Positions 17,827 through 29,340 of a stretch of 64,000 nucleotides of DNA are shown here, piece after piece. Each line of letters opens with the position of its first letter. The first letter of the stretch is position 1. Source of the stretch: Gremmenia infestans (lineage: Eukaryota > Ascomycota > Leotiomycetes > Helotiales > Hamatocanthoscyphaceae); the NCBI GenBank assembly GCA_032629725.1, contig JAFEVB010000037.1, positions 62,001 to 126,000 of the forward strand, read 5' to 3'. The notes beneath the pieces are model-generated. The model was not told the origin of the DNA. It made no database searches and worked only from the letters and a program-made list of their open reading frames with translations. The position numbers and the translations under genes are program-made.

Positions 17827-20800
17827 ATGTTTGCTTGGCTCACGGCCGTCATCTCACACTTTACGGTGGGGACGGCAAAAGAGCCTCGTCGCTCATCCTC
17901 GTACTCTGATCGGGATCAAAGAGACGAGGGAGAGAGCCAAAGACTGTTACCGGGTGACGTAGATGTCGAGGCAGAGGAGTTGGATCATCATGATGGCTGC
18001 TTTCCGCCCCACGCCCCTGATCAAACCAGCCCCTATGCAGATTTGCCTGTGTACACGACTATTCATCGGTACGATATTTATATTTGCAGCTGGGGTCAAT
18101 TCATCTCTATTCTGACTGGGCCATTTGTGTAGGATAAGGAGAGACGTCATCGCCGCCATAGGTTGGTCATGCCATGCCTTCTACCTTACTCGTATCACCT
18201 AAGATTACGCTTGTGTTCTGACGTCTGAATAGACGATCCATATAGCATTGAGCAGTTGCGCGATCCGCGGATGAATCTCTTAGTGGTGAGGTATACAATC
18301 CTCTCCCTTGGTGTCTGTAAACGACTCGAGAGTCCTGAGACAACTTCTGAGTTTCAAAGTCGTCCTACTCAGCCAATACTGACCCTCGATCTTACAGGCC
18401 TCTTGTTGATAAACTCTACGATCTAAATGATATTTCTATGGGTATGCGCTGTCCTTGTTTCTTTACTTTCGCTTTCCCTTCTCCTTGGCGCTGTGGGCTT
18501 TTACGAATTGGTGCTTCCGAAAAGATCCTGGTCTTGGAAAACGGGCCTTTGCAGAACTTTGATAGTTCTCTTCAGTCTTGACGTTCGGACAAAGTAGTTC
18601 ACCACCACAATCTCATGCTGCACAGTCTTCGCGAGGGGGCGATTAACACACCAGGTCGTATTACAGAACCCCGCGAATGCTGCAAGACAGTCTGAAACAA
18701 GCACACCTTTTAATTAGTAGCATACTCGCAGAAGATTCATTGGGTGGTACCTCCCCAAAGTGTTGTTGGTAGATAAGTAGTCTCCTCCGAATAAACACTC
18801 CATCCGTTCTTCTACACCCCTATTATACATCTTCACATATATTCCCAACAATCTTATTTGCCCTGCAATTTTACTAAATCAGCCGACTAATCTATACATT
18901 ATAGTCTATTGCCTGCTTGTAAACCGTGTACAGTTTCAAAGGGAGCAAGCAAGCCAAGCCCATCATCAAAGCGTTCGCGCCACTCGTGCTCTCCTCTGCG
19001 AGCTACTTGCAAATCGCATTTTAAGACGCTTTCTTGAAGACAATCCCGGCGCTCAGGGCCTACTTCTACTTGCACAGATCCTTGTTGGAGGCTTTGATCC
19101 CTTCCAAAATGCGCCGCCAGAAGTTATGGAGCATCTCGATCATCTGTCATGGACAGTGCAGAGTCGAACTGGGTACAGGAGGAGACTACCAGCCTTGGAG
19201 ATTGCCATAATATCGGAAAGCAAAGTCTTCCTTAGCTCTTCGGCGTGTCAAAAAGTGGTAAATGCCATTTATGAAGGACGAGTTATCTATACTCCTGTAT
19301 GCAATTTTTTCTGAGCATTTTGTTACCCCTTCTGGAAATATTCGGATTTCTTCGTGCCTTGGAGATACCAAGATATTGAATATATCATATAACCAGAATC
19401 CTTCTTGATTACGCAATACTAACTCCATTCCACAGACTTCATTCGTAGACATACTACCAGATCATTACAAACATAAGCCAGTATCTCTCTATAATCCACG
19501 CAGGGCCCCACTTTTCAATCAATATCGACTCATTGTCCCGCGAACGAGGAAATTTATTGAAGTCGGCGAGTTCATATTGCTCTTGGTCTTGTTTCTCTTC
19601 GTCATGGCAGATCGTGATCCATCGCATTTCAGCTCACTCGAGCTTGTATTCCAAGTGTATACAATTGGCTTCTTGCTGGATATGTTTGCTACGATACTGG
19701 AGCATGGTGAGTAATAGAAATGCTAATCTCCACCATATATTTTAACATCATCATAGGTTGGCACGTCTATACCCAGAATCTTTGGTCGTTCCTCGACGTT
19801 ACCTTTGCTGGAATCTTCGCCATATACATATGCCTACGCTTCCATGGCTGGAGGGTTGATGACCCTAAATATGGCCAGCAAGCAATGGATGTGTTAGCCA
19901 TGGGAGCACCAGTCTTGGTCCCTCGATTAGCCTTCAACCTCATGTCCGAGAATATGCTCTTCGTCTCACTGCGAGCAATGATGAGGGACTTTACCGTCCT
20001 CACTGTACTAGCATTTTGGTGCTTTGCTGGGTAAATCCCCCCCCTTCTCAAAATTGTTATGTTGGGACTTCCAAATGGTGTTCTATCATCTCCTCTCGAC
20101 TCTTATGCTCCACCATACCAAAAAACGGTACTAATTCGTCGTAGGTTCTTGTTGAGCATGAGCTGGCTTTCCGATGGAGGACACAAGCCTATCACAATAT
20201 CAAAATGGATGCTCTGGGTTTGGTTTGGACTCGATGGGACTGGGATTCAAAAATCTACTGACTTCCACTGGCTTTTAGGCCCCATCCTGATGGTTGCCTT
20301 TGCTTTTCTAGGAAATACTCTCTTCCTCACCATTCTAGTCTCCATGCTCAGCACTACCTTCTCAAACATTGTATCGAATGCAACCGCTGAGATACAATTT
20401 CGTCGCAGTGTCTTGACGCTCGAAGGTGTAAAGTCAGACGCGATTGTATGTTGTCCACGAATTTTGTTACCGCTCTAACTCGAAGACACAGTTCGCGTAC
20501 GCACCCCCCTTCAACATCCTCGCCCTCTTAATTCTTCTCCCTCTGAAATTCGTCGTTACTCCACGCTGGTTTCACAAAGTCAACGTTGCAGCAGTCCGTA
20601 CCCTCAATGCTCCCATACTCTTGATCATAGGAATCATAGGTAAGTCAGCTCTTCGGAGGATGTTTTCCTACTTTGGATGTTCTCTAAATTAAATGTTTTA
20701 CCTCTCACGAAACACCATCAACATATACACTCTACCATCTGACCCAAAACTGACACCGCAATCTTGTACCTAGAACGACGCGTCCTCTGGTCTGGTGCCC

Positions 20801-21282
20801 GACGTCCCCTGGAAGCGCACGAACAACTGCCCAAAACACCCAGCCGTGCGGGCCTGTGGGATTTCTCTCGGTCCTTCTCCGTGCACGGTGACATACAAGC
20901 AGTGTTCGATTCGGGACCACCCGAGGAGATCGAGGATGAGATAGCAGGGGATGACGACTTTGGTGCAAATGCCCTGGAGGATCAATTTGTGAGGGAGTTT
21001 GGGCCCGAGGCAGCAGACGGAGGGAGAAAGAAGAAGAGGGTGGGAGGTAAGAATAGAAGGGATTCCGTGCAGCCGTTTGCTGGATTGTCGCAGCATGTGA
21101 AGGATTTGATTAATGAGGGGAGTGAAAATGGAGGAGGGGAAGACGTGAAGAGTCGGTTGGAGGCTTTGGAGCAGTCTAATATAAGGATTGAGAGGATGTT
21201 GGGACGGTTGTGTGAAAAGCTGGATGAGGGGGATCATGGAGGCGGAAGTGAAAGTGTTGGTAAGAGTGAGGTAGAAGATTAG
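17827..21282 (+). CDS. YVC1: YVC1/TRPY-type vacuolar cation channel
   Basis: Ten exons give 755 residues: 17827-18068, 18133-18161, 18233-18290, 18398-18441, 18905-19296, 19436-19706, 19757-20030, 20145-20445, 20492-20639 and 20774-21282. All nine junctions keep phase. The N-terminal cytosolic domain is helical (DDPYSIEQLRDPRMNLLVVR, SESKVFLSSSACQKVV). Six or more membrane helices follow (EFILLLVLFLFVM, GFLLDMFATILEHGW, LWSFLDVTFAGIFAIYI, the S5 region, and S6 LGNTLFLTILVSMLSTTFSN). The pore loop is WVWFGLDGTGIQKS. The acidic C-terminal tail (about 590-755) has Asp/Glu runs and a coiled coil. In yeast, Yvc1 is the TRP channel releasing vacuolar Ca2+ on osmotic shock. Exons 2 and 4 are only 29 and 44 nt, and intron 4 is 463 nt, far longer than its neighbours. 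Confidence 0.94.
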
Positions 21283-21992
21283 AACCTGAGGCTCTTGAGG
21301 TGGAATATGTAACAAGCTATATTGTAGATCAGGAACTGTTTGTTTCATTTAACCCAACTATACTTCTGCTTTTGGAAGTTTGAATTCCTCCAAAGCTGAT
21401 TATGTTGCCTTTGGGATTTTAGTAATAAGCATGATTTTAAGGTTGCGTAACGGAGATAGGATAGTCCTTACAGCTTCGGGGGTATCCCATGCAATGTAAT
21501 TATCCCCTCCCCTGGGTGTCACCAAGAATAGGATGGCGATTATTCAGGTTCCACGATCTAGTGCTCTATAAACAGGTACAAGATACCCCCCTGCTACTAG
21601 TTGGACGCGGTAAAAATAAGGAAAATAAACTTCTGGATGCCTTGTTTCAAGACTCATGACTGCTTCGTGACCTTTTAGACGATGTAACCTTTCATGTGGT
21701 ATCCCCATTCCTTCCAACGCCATGTGAGCCTAAAACCGTCACCACCAGGCAGCAACACTTCGGTTGAAGCCCCCACCTCGCCGACGTAAATGTAGTGCTC
21801 CAGAGTAATTCATAGATAACCCGGAAACTCCATTTTTCGCCCTCCACTGTACATGGTATGTCATGGAACCTCGATCCTTCATCATATCCTACAGAACGGG
21901 CCTTCTCCACCAATCACTCACTCACAGCATTTCGATCTTGAGGTGAGGATCGACAAGTGCCATCATCCAACCACAATTTCTCCAATCACAAC
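21283..21992. other. Intergenic between convergent YVC1 and EMC6
   Basis: About 0.7 kb between two stop codons. It holds the 3' regions of both genes. Short frames are non-coding in character. No repeat was seen. Confidence 0.5.
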
Positions 21993-22661
21993 TCAAGCTC
22001 TGACTAAACCATAAAATAGAGTCCAGGTCAAGACGAACCCACTCAGCCCCTCAAATAACCCCCCGGTCCAAAGCTCCATGCTGCCCATGAAATATCTCTC
22101 CATGCCTACACTAGCTTTCCCACCAGATGTAGAATTCTTAATAATCGATGGGCGCACACGGAATGCATACACGAGGGCGGAGGTGAGCAGGGAGAAGACT
22201 AGGTAGAAGATGAAACCTGGGTACGATTCCAAACCAAGGATGCCGGCGCCGACGCCAAACAGGGAGGCAGTTAGGTTGTGCAGGGTAGTGAGCGTCTGTG
22301 AAATAGCATGTTAGTAACAGAAGACGAGCAGGCGGGTGGATGAGTAAAGGAAAAGTTGTGAGTAAGGAAGGCTGAGCATGCGGCTGAGATGCCCCCGTGA
22401 GATGAGATGGGGTCGGCGACGATGGCAAGCCAAGTCAACTGGACAAGTGTTGGGGGAACGCAATGCAAGGTGCGGGCTGCCACATGGAAGACACATGGCA
22501 CAAGACAGGGGAGGAATCATGGAGTATCATCCCGAGAGAGGGCTGAGATGGTGGAGATGATGCTTTTTGGTAGGAGAATCCATAATGGGACGAACCTTGG
22601 TGTTGTGCTGCACCGATTCCAGCACAATTGGGCTGATCTGCAGCTCACGTTCGGTCAGCAT
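21993..22661 (-). CDS. EMC6: ER membrane protein complex subunit 6
   Basis: Two exons on the minus strand, 22661-22596 and 22295-21993, encode 122 residues. Exon 1 gives MLTERELQISPIVLESVQHN. After a 300-nt phase-0 intron, exon 2 opens with TLTTLHNLTASLFGVGAG. Three hydrophobic segments are visible (about 24-45, ESYPGFIFYLVFSLLTSALV, and EGLSGFVLTWTLFYGLVRA), and the C-terminal LWTGGLFEGLSGFVLTW is the family hallmark. EMC6 is a core membrane subunit of the EMC insertase, which places tail-anchored and polytopic proteins in the ER membrane. An in-frame stretch upstream of the ATG lacks another ATG, so 22661 is the first possible start. The intron is long for this genome and C-rich. Confidence 0.92.
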
Positions 22662-23826
22662 CGTGCGTGGTGCTGTGGCTGGTGAGGTAGATGCGGGATG
22701 TTGATACACGTCGGCCGTCGGGTATAGGAATTAAGGAGGATCAGATGGAGGCAGAAACGGTAACGGTATCGCGAGTGGAGTTCGTACAGGCAAACGAGGA
22801 ATTAGTCGTGGTGTTGAGATTGAAATAACCTTCTGGAGAGTTGGGGTTGAACCCGCAGCTGCGGTAAAGGCTGGGCTGGCTGCAGGAAAAGCCCGCTAAG
22901 CGGCTAAGGTAGACGCGACGCGCGACCAGATCAGATAGACCAGATTATGGCAACTCGCTAAAACCCCTGAACCATCCCCTCGATACTGTCTGTCCATACG
23001 AAGGTACCATACAGTAGCTTCCACTCCCAGCCCATCTCACCAGTATTCAGGCTTCAGAAGCGCGCCCTGCTCCAACTTGACCCCCTTGCAAAGCTGCACT
23101 TTCGGCTTCGATACCTCCCGAGCTTGCTGACGAGAGCTTCTCCTGTAAGGCTGGGAACCACCGAGCTTTCTAGTGTCAGCACAATGGCACCTTTACCTCC
23201 ATACCTACCTACTTTCTGGGATTTTCATTCCATGCATACGTAGGTAAGCGCCGAGCGTATGCTTATTGGGGTCGAGGGCCAGGTACTGTACCCACTGGCA
23301 CGAAAACAACAGGCCAACTAACATCGTGAACCCTGGTAGACAGTGCTATGCGGCTGCTGACGCCACGTCGTGGCTTGTTCGCGGTTACAGCGTCTCCGGT
23401 CATGGTATGTTTGGCTCACAAGACCATCTCCTGGCGCTTGGTCTCGAGCAGCTGATCTGCCGGGGGTCTTCGATGCTGCTGCATGCAGATCGTTAGGTGT
23501 GGCGCAAGAAGACCTTACGTGAAGCCTTTTTCAACGTCACAGGAGGTTCTAATCATCATGTCTTCAGGTATGAATTTGTAAAATGCATGAATTTGATACT
23601 TTAATCGTACAGATACTCTAGTCGTACAGAAAAGGAATGTAAAGAAATCCTATAATGTTCGATGCCTTTGAACACCCCAGCCCATGGGCTCCCTCCCCAC
23701 AATGTGAAATGTCCAATGGGGAAAACCAAACATAAAAAAACGCAGAGTCTAATTTTCCCAAAATCCCCTATGTCAATACCAAGATCTCGCTATGCTATAA
23801 CACCGAAGTACCACAAAGCGGATTAT
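22662..23826. promoter_or_regulatory. EMC6 upstream region
   Basis: 1.16 kb between the EMC6 start and the 3' end of the next minus-strand gene. The part 22850-23480 is relatively GC-rich with several GCTTNNNCGAG-like words. I find no protein-like frame, tRNA or snRNA. Unannotated leader exons or a non-coding transcript are possible. Confidence 0.45.
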
Positions 23827-24781
23827 TTAAGAAACATATCGTCCATAATCGTTCAAATACTGCTGCAAGTAGATCGAAAGGGTGTATCCTGGAATTTCCT
23901 CCGCACGGCGAAGACAGCGGATTGCGTGAGCGAAATGGCGTTCATCTCCTGGGGGTCCCGTCACGTTGCCCAAAGACATTTGTGACTCGGCAGCCTATAG
24001 TCTGTTAACACTGAGTAAGATTGTGACGGAATTACAGTACTCACCAAAGCCAACAAATCCCCTGTTGTTGAGCCAAGAGCATCAGCAGATCGCACAGCTC
24101 GCCCGTAGAAATCTACAGCTGGCTGCAGGTATCCTCGGGCTTCGACGTAGAGAGGTCCCTGGCGACGCGGGTCAGAGGGCGGGGACGCTATATTATCATC
24201 AGAATCTTGGGCGGTGTCAAAACCAGACAAATGTCCACTACCTTGGCTGGAAGAGTCATTGTCCTCTTCTCGATGAATCCGAGCTAACGTTGCTTGTGAT
24301 CTTTGGAGCCAGTTGCTGCCCAGACCTAAATTAATATGTAAGCAACCTAGCTACAGCCAGGCGTGACTTCTCATGAGAGATTGACTTCTCTCTGAGTGGG
24401 GAATTCGGACATACCTGTAAGAGTTTCGACATTTTCTGGATAGTTTCGGAGGATTCTTAGCCATGCTGATTGGCACCATTCCGCAATGTCCCTGATGCAC
24501 CCTGAATCAGCATCATGGTAGGCAAAATCCTGAATCCCATGAAGCATCCAGACTTGCTCGGCATAGCGCTGGGGGTCACGGAAGAAATGAATACGGTCAA
24601 GGGCTGTCATGGCCGAGCGAGCAGATGGGACGTAGGGCTCCCATTCATGGGGACGGGAAGAAACTACTTCGTAGAGCAACGTGACAATGCTTTTGACTTG
24701 TTCAATTAAGTCCTCCGGTTCTTGGTCGGTGCTTCTGGACTGGTGAGACCGTTGTCTTGATGAGCCAGAGTGTCGAGACAT
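23827..24781 (-). CDS. Conserved fungal protein of unknown function
   Basis: Minus-strand exons 24781-24415, 24325-24045 and 23994-23827 encode 271 residues, with introns of 89 and 50 nt in phase. I chose the ATG at 24781 (MSRHSGSSRQRSHQSRS) because the segment before it is not protein-like. Residues 1-30 are Ser/Arg-rich and disordered. The rest is predicted helical: EDLIEQVKSIVTLLYEVV, WEPYVPSARSAMTALDRIHF, QVWMLHGIQDFAYHDADSG, NYPENVETLTGLGSNWLQR, a Ser/Asp linker, then DPRRQGPLYVEARGYLQPA and, across intron 2, LALAAESQMSLGNV...RHFAQ/HAIRCLRRAEEIPGY. The paired helices of the last part resemble a TPR-like alpha-solenoid. I recall very similar proteins throughout filamentous ascomycetes, all uncharacterised. 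No catalytic residues or membrane segment are visible. Confidence 0.82.
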
Positions 24782-25886
24782 ATTGTTACCAGGGTTTTGT
24801 AACGTTGGTGAAGATATGGGAATGGAAAGGTTCAGAAGTACCGGATGAACAACTTGACAGAACAGAATGCAGAGGGTGTATGAAGTATGAGAAGTACGAG
24901 AAGTACGAAGCTGGTTGATGATGATGAAGTCTGTGCTCTCCAAGACTAGTTGCTGAAGAAAGTATCTGATATATACGCAGCAGAAGTAGTCACACAGCAC
25001 AACATGACAAAAGAAGGAACATCAGATACAATATTGCAAGCCTCTAGATTAGATCCACAGGGGAGCCATTCAGCTGGGAAGGAAACGAAGGGGGGCCAAA
25101 AATAAGATGTAGGGTTGTCAGGATGAAATATAATTGTCAGGATGAAGGTGACCTTGTACCTCAAATTGATGCCGACTTCTATTAGTGGCAGCGCTGATTT
25201 GCATCCTGGTTGTATATAGCGGGTTCTATACCCACATGAGCAAGATCCATTGAGTCAGCGTTCACGAAAGCAAGCTCGAATACCTAGGCTTGAGCAGCAC
25301 AATTGAGCTAATGCCAAATTGCCGAATAGGAGAGCCCGAGGACTCGAGGAAAGTGACAAATTTGTCATTGCTTATGGCATGGACACGCACAGCCATACCG
25401 ACAAGGTATCTATAACTGGCAGTATTCGTAATAGCGGCAGTGTGGCAAGTAAAAAGGCGATGGTATTGTGCTTATAGTAGCTAGGTACTTTAGACAAAGA
25501 AGTAAAGAAAGAAAGAAAGTGTATCTAGGGGTGGCTTTCATGCAAAACGGCTAGCGAATCTGCATTGGTGCGCTAAAGTCCGTTGCGGATCCGAGAGGAC
25601 ACAAGGCTGGATTAATCGGCCGATTGCTGACTGTAGTTGATTATGGTGGATTGATTATTCAAGCATGTGGAAACATGCCCCGTCGCGCTAGATGGATGAG
25701 AGGCGCGATGAATTCTGGATTCTTGCGTACTGCCGTGTCGGCGTCCATGTAGACAGGAGAGGAGGATGGGATGGGATGAAATGCGATACCTACTGGTATT
25801 GGGCGCAATCCATCACGAACTGCGAGACCGCGGTACCTTCCTACAGCAACATTCCCATTGTCCCGTGTGTGGCATTATGATCAATC

Positions 25887-25918
25887 GTTGCAACTTGCAA
25901 TTTGCAATTTGCAATTGG
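25887..25918. repeat. (TTGCAAT)n imperfect heptamer repeat
   Basis: Four to five successive units of TTGCAA(C/T)T/TTGCAAT with small variations in the gene-free spacer. Confidence 0.75.
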
Positions 25919-26855
25919 CAGCAGACCGAAATTGGTCTATTTCCGAAACCAACATCTGCAATTATAAGCAGCCTCTGATACATGATTGTTCCAACCGAGT
26001 GAAAAACACCATCTTCATCAAAAATGCTCAGTGGTGTGTCGCGGTAATAGGCAGCAATAACTCCGATACGATAATCACTCTAGATATAGAAAAATATGAG
26101 GATTCTTGATTCATCCTGTCTTGTCGTTGTCTGATATGACCTACTGTATTGCAGATTTGATGCGTTGAACAGTCAGTCAGTCTAGTGGGTAGCTCGTACC
26201 GAATACTACCCATGTACTTCGTTCGCAATGATGAGAAGAAAATATGGTGCTTGTACAGATGACGTTTGCTTGGGGGCGGGATTATTGTACGTTTAGAAAT
26301 ACATACGGTAGAGTCCGTCCCTAGCACACCAAGAAGCTCGAGTACTGCAGTAAGGTGGTCATATTACATTACTCAACCTCGAGATTTTTTGCGAAAATTG
26401 TGACGGTCTTGCTTTGTTTCTATTTCTAATCAATTGCTTAAGAATCTTGCCCAAGAGTATGCAAAATTGACGGCTTCACGAGGAAGGGCAATTGCTTAGG
26501 AAAATAACAGAAAGACTTCGAGGAAGAACGAAATGATTCATATTATGCCAATGGGAAGCCCGGCTGCTAAGATCTCTGGATACTAATTCTGTATTTGCAG
26601 AGCCTGGACATATTGACCCCAGGTTTTAGGCATACCAGCATGAGTTGAAAGTATGTTCGTTCAGCTCTGAAGAGCCATTGTTGAAGAGGACAGGAGTTTA
26701 AGAGACGAAGAATAATAAAATAATAAAACGGCTTTTATATAACACATTTCTCAAATCAGAATTTACAATCCACCCCAGAGAGAAGTTCGCGGGAGAGGGG
26801 TTCTTGAAAGATGAAAAGACCAGACCACTTGGGCAGAACTCACATTGGGAATTGA

Positions 26856-26880
26856 AGAAGCAAAGAAGCAAAGAAGCAAG
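26856..26880. repeat. (GAAGCAAA)n octamer repeat
   Basis: Three successive GAAGCAAA-like units. The same word family recurs about 200 bases downstream as CAAAG repeats. Confidence 0.7.
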
Positions 26881-27074
26881 AAATAGACCAAGGCAAGAAA
26901 GAAACTCCACATCCATGTAAAAGCCGCCAACATCAAGATGCATTGTTGCCGATCTTGGACGATCGATCAACTTTATGCGTGCACTACTTCTACGAGTACC
27001 CTGTAGTCTGGACTTTCACTCAGGGGCCTAAATCACTAAATCTCCCGTACCTGACTTCGCCACATCCGCAAGAA

Positions 27075-27099
27075 GCAAAGCAAAGCAAAGCAAAGCAAA
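27075..27099. repeat. (CAAAG)n pentamer microsatellite
   Basis: Four to five perfect CAAAG units about 190 bases upstream of the vezatin-like gene start. Confidence 0.8.
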
Positions 27100-27284
27100 C
27101 ACCACACCATAATCATTAATACAGTTACAGTAATCAAACATTCCTGCCCAAGAACAACACCTCAATTGCAAGCAGAACCTTCAGCTTGTTCGTAGACAGC
27201 CCCGTCCCATCCCACGACCTGGAAGGAGCGCGTGTCACCCATCCGGCATGGCCCATGGTTCCCTAAGATAACGCCTCGCATTCG

Positions 27285-29340
27285 ATGGAGGCCGTAGTAT
27301 TCGAGGACTCGCCGCTCGCCGACTACCTCGAGGGTTTGTGGATCCGCTCAGTACAATAAAAATCTGCGGACTGTTAATCGCTGACTCTTCTACAGGCGAG
27401 GGCGGCAAAGGCTCGTATGACCTTTCCAGCAGCCCTGGGCATGATACGTCTCCAAAGTCGTCGAACCCATCTTTTGCGCCTCATGGTAGACCAACAGCTA
27501 GGCACAAGTTTCGACAAAAGCTCCCTCCACCGCTACGGCTGGCAGTCCCACCGAAGAAAGCTGTAGCATTGCTACACAATACCTGCTCCGTAAGAATTAC
27601 TTTCCTTCAGCCGAAGTACAGTCAGAGTCTAACATCTATGGTCACAGAAAGCAGTCAATTCGAGTCTTGGTAGAGTCGACAACGCGAGATTCCTCGAACG
27701 ATTCCGATATATCATAGTGGCATCTCAACTTCTAAATGCACATTCATACATTGGGCAGGCTGGGAGGGGCCAACCTAGGGATGCCACAGTATCATTGCCC
27801 GATATTCCACAACTGGGGGCTCTTACACCGGCCGGGACGATCGTGACAGCATCATGTGCCTTCATGCTGGCTTGGCTGGTCAAGTGGACTCGAGGAAACA
27901 AAGGGTCTAGTGGTGGAAAGGGGCGTCTAGCTGTCTTTATGACAGTACTTGCTGTGCTGGGAGTTGTGTTGTATGCCTACATGCGCAGGCATTGGCTTCA
28001 ATACCTTCGGCAGCAGAGCCTATCAGAAATCTCAGAGTTCATTACCAAGGCACAAGAATTCGATGGCGCTGCAGCAGGAGCGTTGGGTCTTGTCCAAGAG
28101 GTCGAGTTGGTGTCGCGGGGCTATAGAATGTTGGTATTATTTGTATTTTAGGCTAGCGAAGTGCTAACAGGTTTTCAGCAGCTCTCCCCTCCCGCCAGTC
28201 AGTCGATTAGATGATCGAAGTCAAAATCGGAGATGTGCTAGGCTCAGGAAGCAACTTCGTCTTTGTTTCGCCGAAGTCATCCCACGATACATCCAAGCAT
28301 ATACAGTGCTCAAACCTTTCACCGAGGAGATGGATCTTGAAAAGTATTATGATATCTACGACATTTGCGAAACCGACTTCACGGAGGCTATGTTGGGGTA
28401 TTCGGAGTCTGAGTTTGAAGATCTAGAGTCTGTACGAGTATTGAAGATTCTAGCTTCAAGATATTTCATGAGCCGTAAAATCGTACTGTGTTGCTTGATG
28501 GCCTTGGATGCAAATGGCGGCAAACCAGACTTCCTTCGTTGGAGCACAGCTGTTGACGAGATTCGTGGGTTAACCATTGCTACGAGTGAAGCTGAAGAAC
28601 GTCTGCATCGAATTCTTAGCGAAGAAGAGAGTTCGTGTGATCTCGAGAGCTAATTTGAATGATTATGCTAACATGTGCTAGACTTCGCTTCTTCTACCAC
28701 CCCGAAGGTGCCCACGACACCGAGTCGCGAGCGTTGGCGAGCTCAACTCCGCAAGCTGAATTCTCTCTCATCAGGAATCCGCGGTCTCCAGGCAAAGCTT
28801 CACTTACTTCGCGAAGAATCCGACATAAGTCTAAATGAGACTGAGGATGTCTCCGAACTCGGGACAAACCTCATGATCCAGTACGAGTCAATCGGGATCG
28901 ACCTAAAAGCATTGATGCAAGAATGGGAAGAAGGAAGGAATGCACTGGCATCGAATATTGATCGGAATGAACGCCGGGTGTCATCTATGAGTGGCATGCT
29001 CTCACCAACGACTTCTTTAGGTGGCCTTACAGCTGTTGAGGAAGGCGGTGCCTCAGACGCGTTAAGGGCCTTGAACGGCGAAGGGGCGTCTCGGTCTAGC
29101 ATGGACCTGAGCTCCTCAGACGCGGAGGAAGTTTTCGAGGCCGTTGCAATTCCGCGACAGCGGAGCGCACTTACTCGTGAGGAGCGTATCGAAAAGATGA
29201 AAGAGGACAGGGTGAAACGGGAATCCGTGAAGGACAAATCAGAGGCGAATACTCGCATGTTGAGGGAGTTGGAGTCTGTGATAAACATGCGTCCGAGAGG
29301 CAGAACGACCCCTGCAGGAGGTCGAATCACGTCGTTATGA
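27285..29340 (+). CDS. Vezatin/Inp2-like myosin-binding membrane protein
   Basis: Five exons (27285-27333, 27396-27589, 27648-28129, 28182-28630, 28682-29340) encode 610 residues with phase kept. The start MEAVVFEDSPLADYLEG is the first ATG with an open exon. Residues about 125-180 form a membrane hairpin (TIVTASCAFMLAWLVKW, then RLAVFMTVLAVLGVVLYAYM). After it comes the conserved SRGYRISPLPPVSRLDD, where the intron-3 junction supplies Ile, then helical LRKQLRLCFAEVIPRY and a coiled C-terminal half ending in basic NMRPRGRTTPAGGR. This matches the fungal vezatin family (myosin-binding motif of peroxisomes). Yeast Inp2 links peroxisomes to the class V myosin Myo2 for inheritance. Membrane topology and family are well supported. 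A peroxisomal role in this organism is inferred. Confidence 0.85.

Larger units (their letters stand above)
24782..27284. other. 2.5-kb gene-free divergent spacer with short repeats
   Basis: Lies between the divergent unknown-function gene and the vezatin-like gene. I found no credible coding frame. It holds several microsatellite-like runs (GAAA at 25502-25521, TTGCAAT heptamers at 25887-25918, GAAGCAAA at 26856-26880, CAAAG at 27075-27099). No terminal repeats or transposase remnants were seen. Long regulatory regions or an unannotated non-coding transcript are possible. Confidence 0.5.

Noticed and set aside
18501..18704. Minus-strand 67-codon frame inside YVC1 intron 4 as a nested gene
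   Set aside because: No ATG in a good context, no recognisable motif, and a composition like intron sequence.
22840..22880. tRNA-like GGTTGAACCCGC stretch
   Set aside because: No acceptor stem, D-loop or anticodon arm could be folded around it.
24946..25000. Extension of the 271-residue conserved protein to an upstream start near 25000
   Set aside because: The added 73 residues (RTSRTSHTSYTLCILF) lack conservation character. The conserved protein begins at the ATG at 24781.
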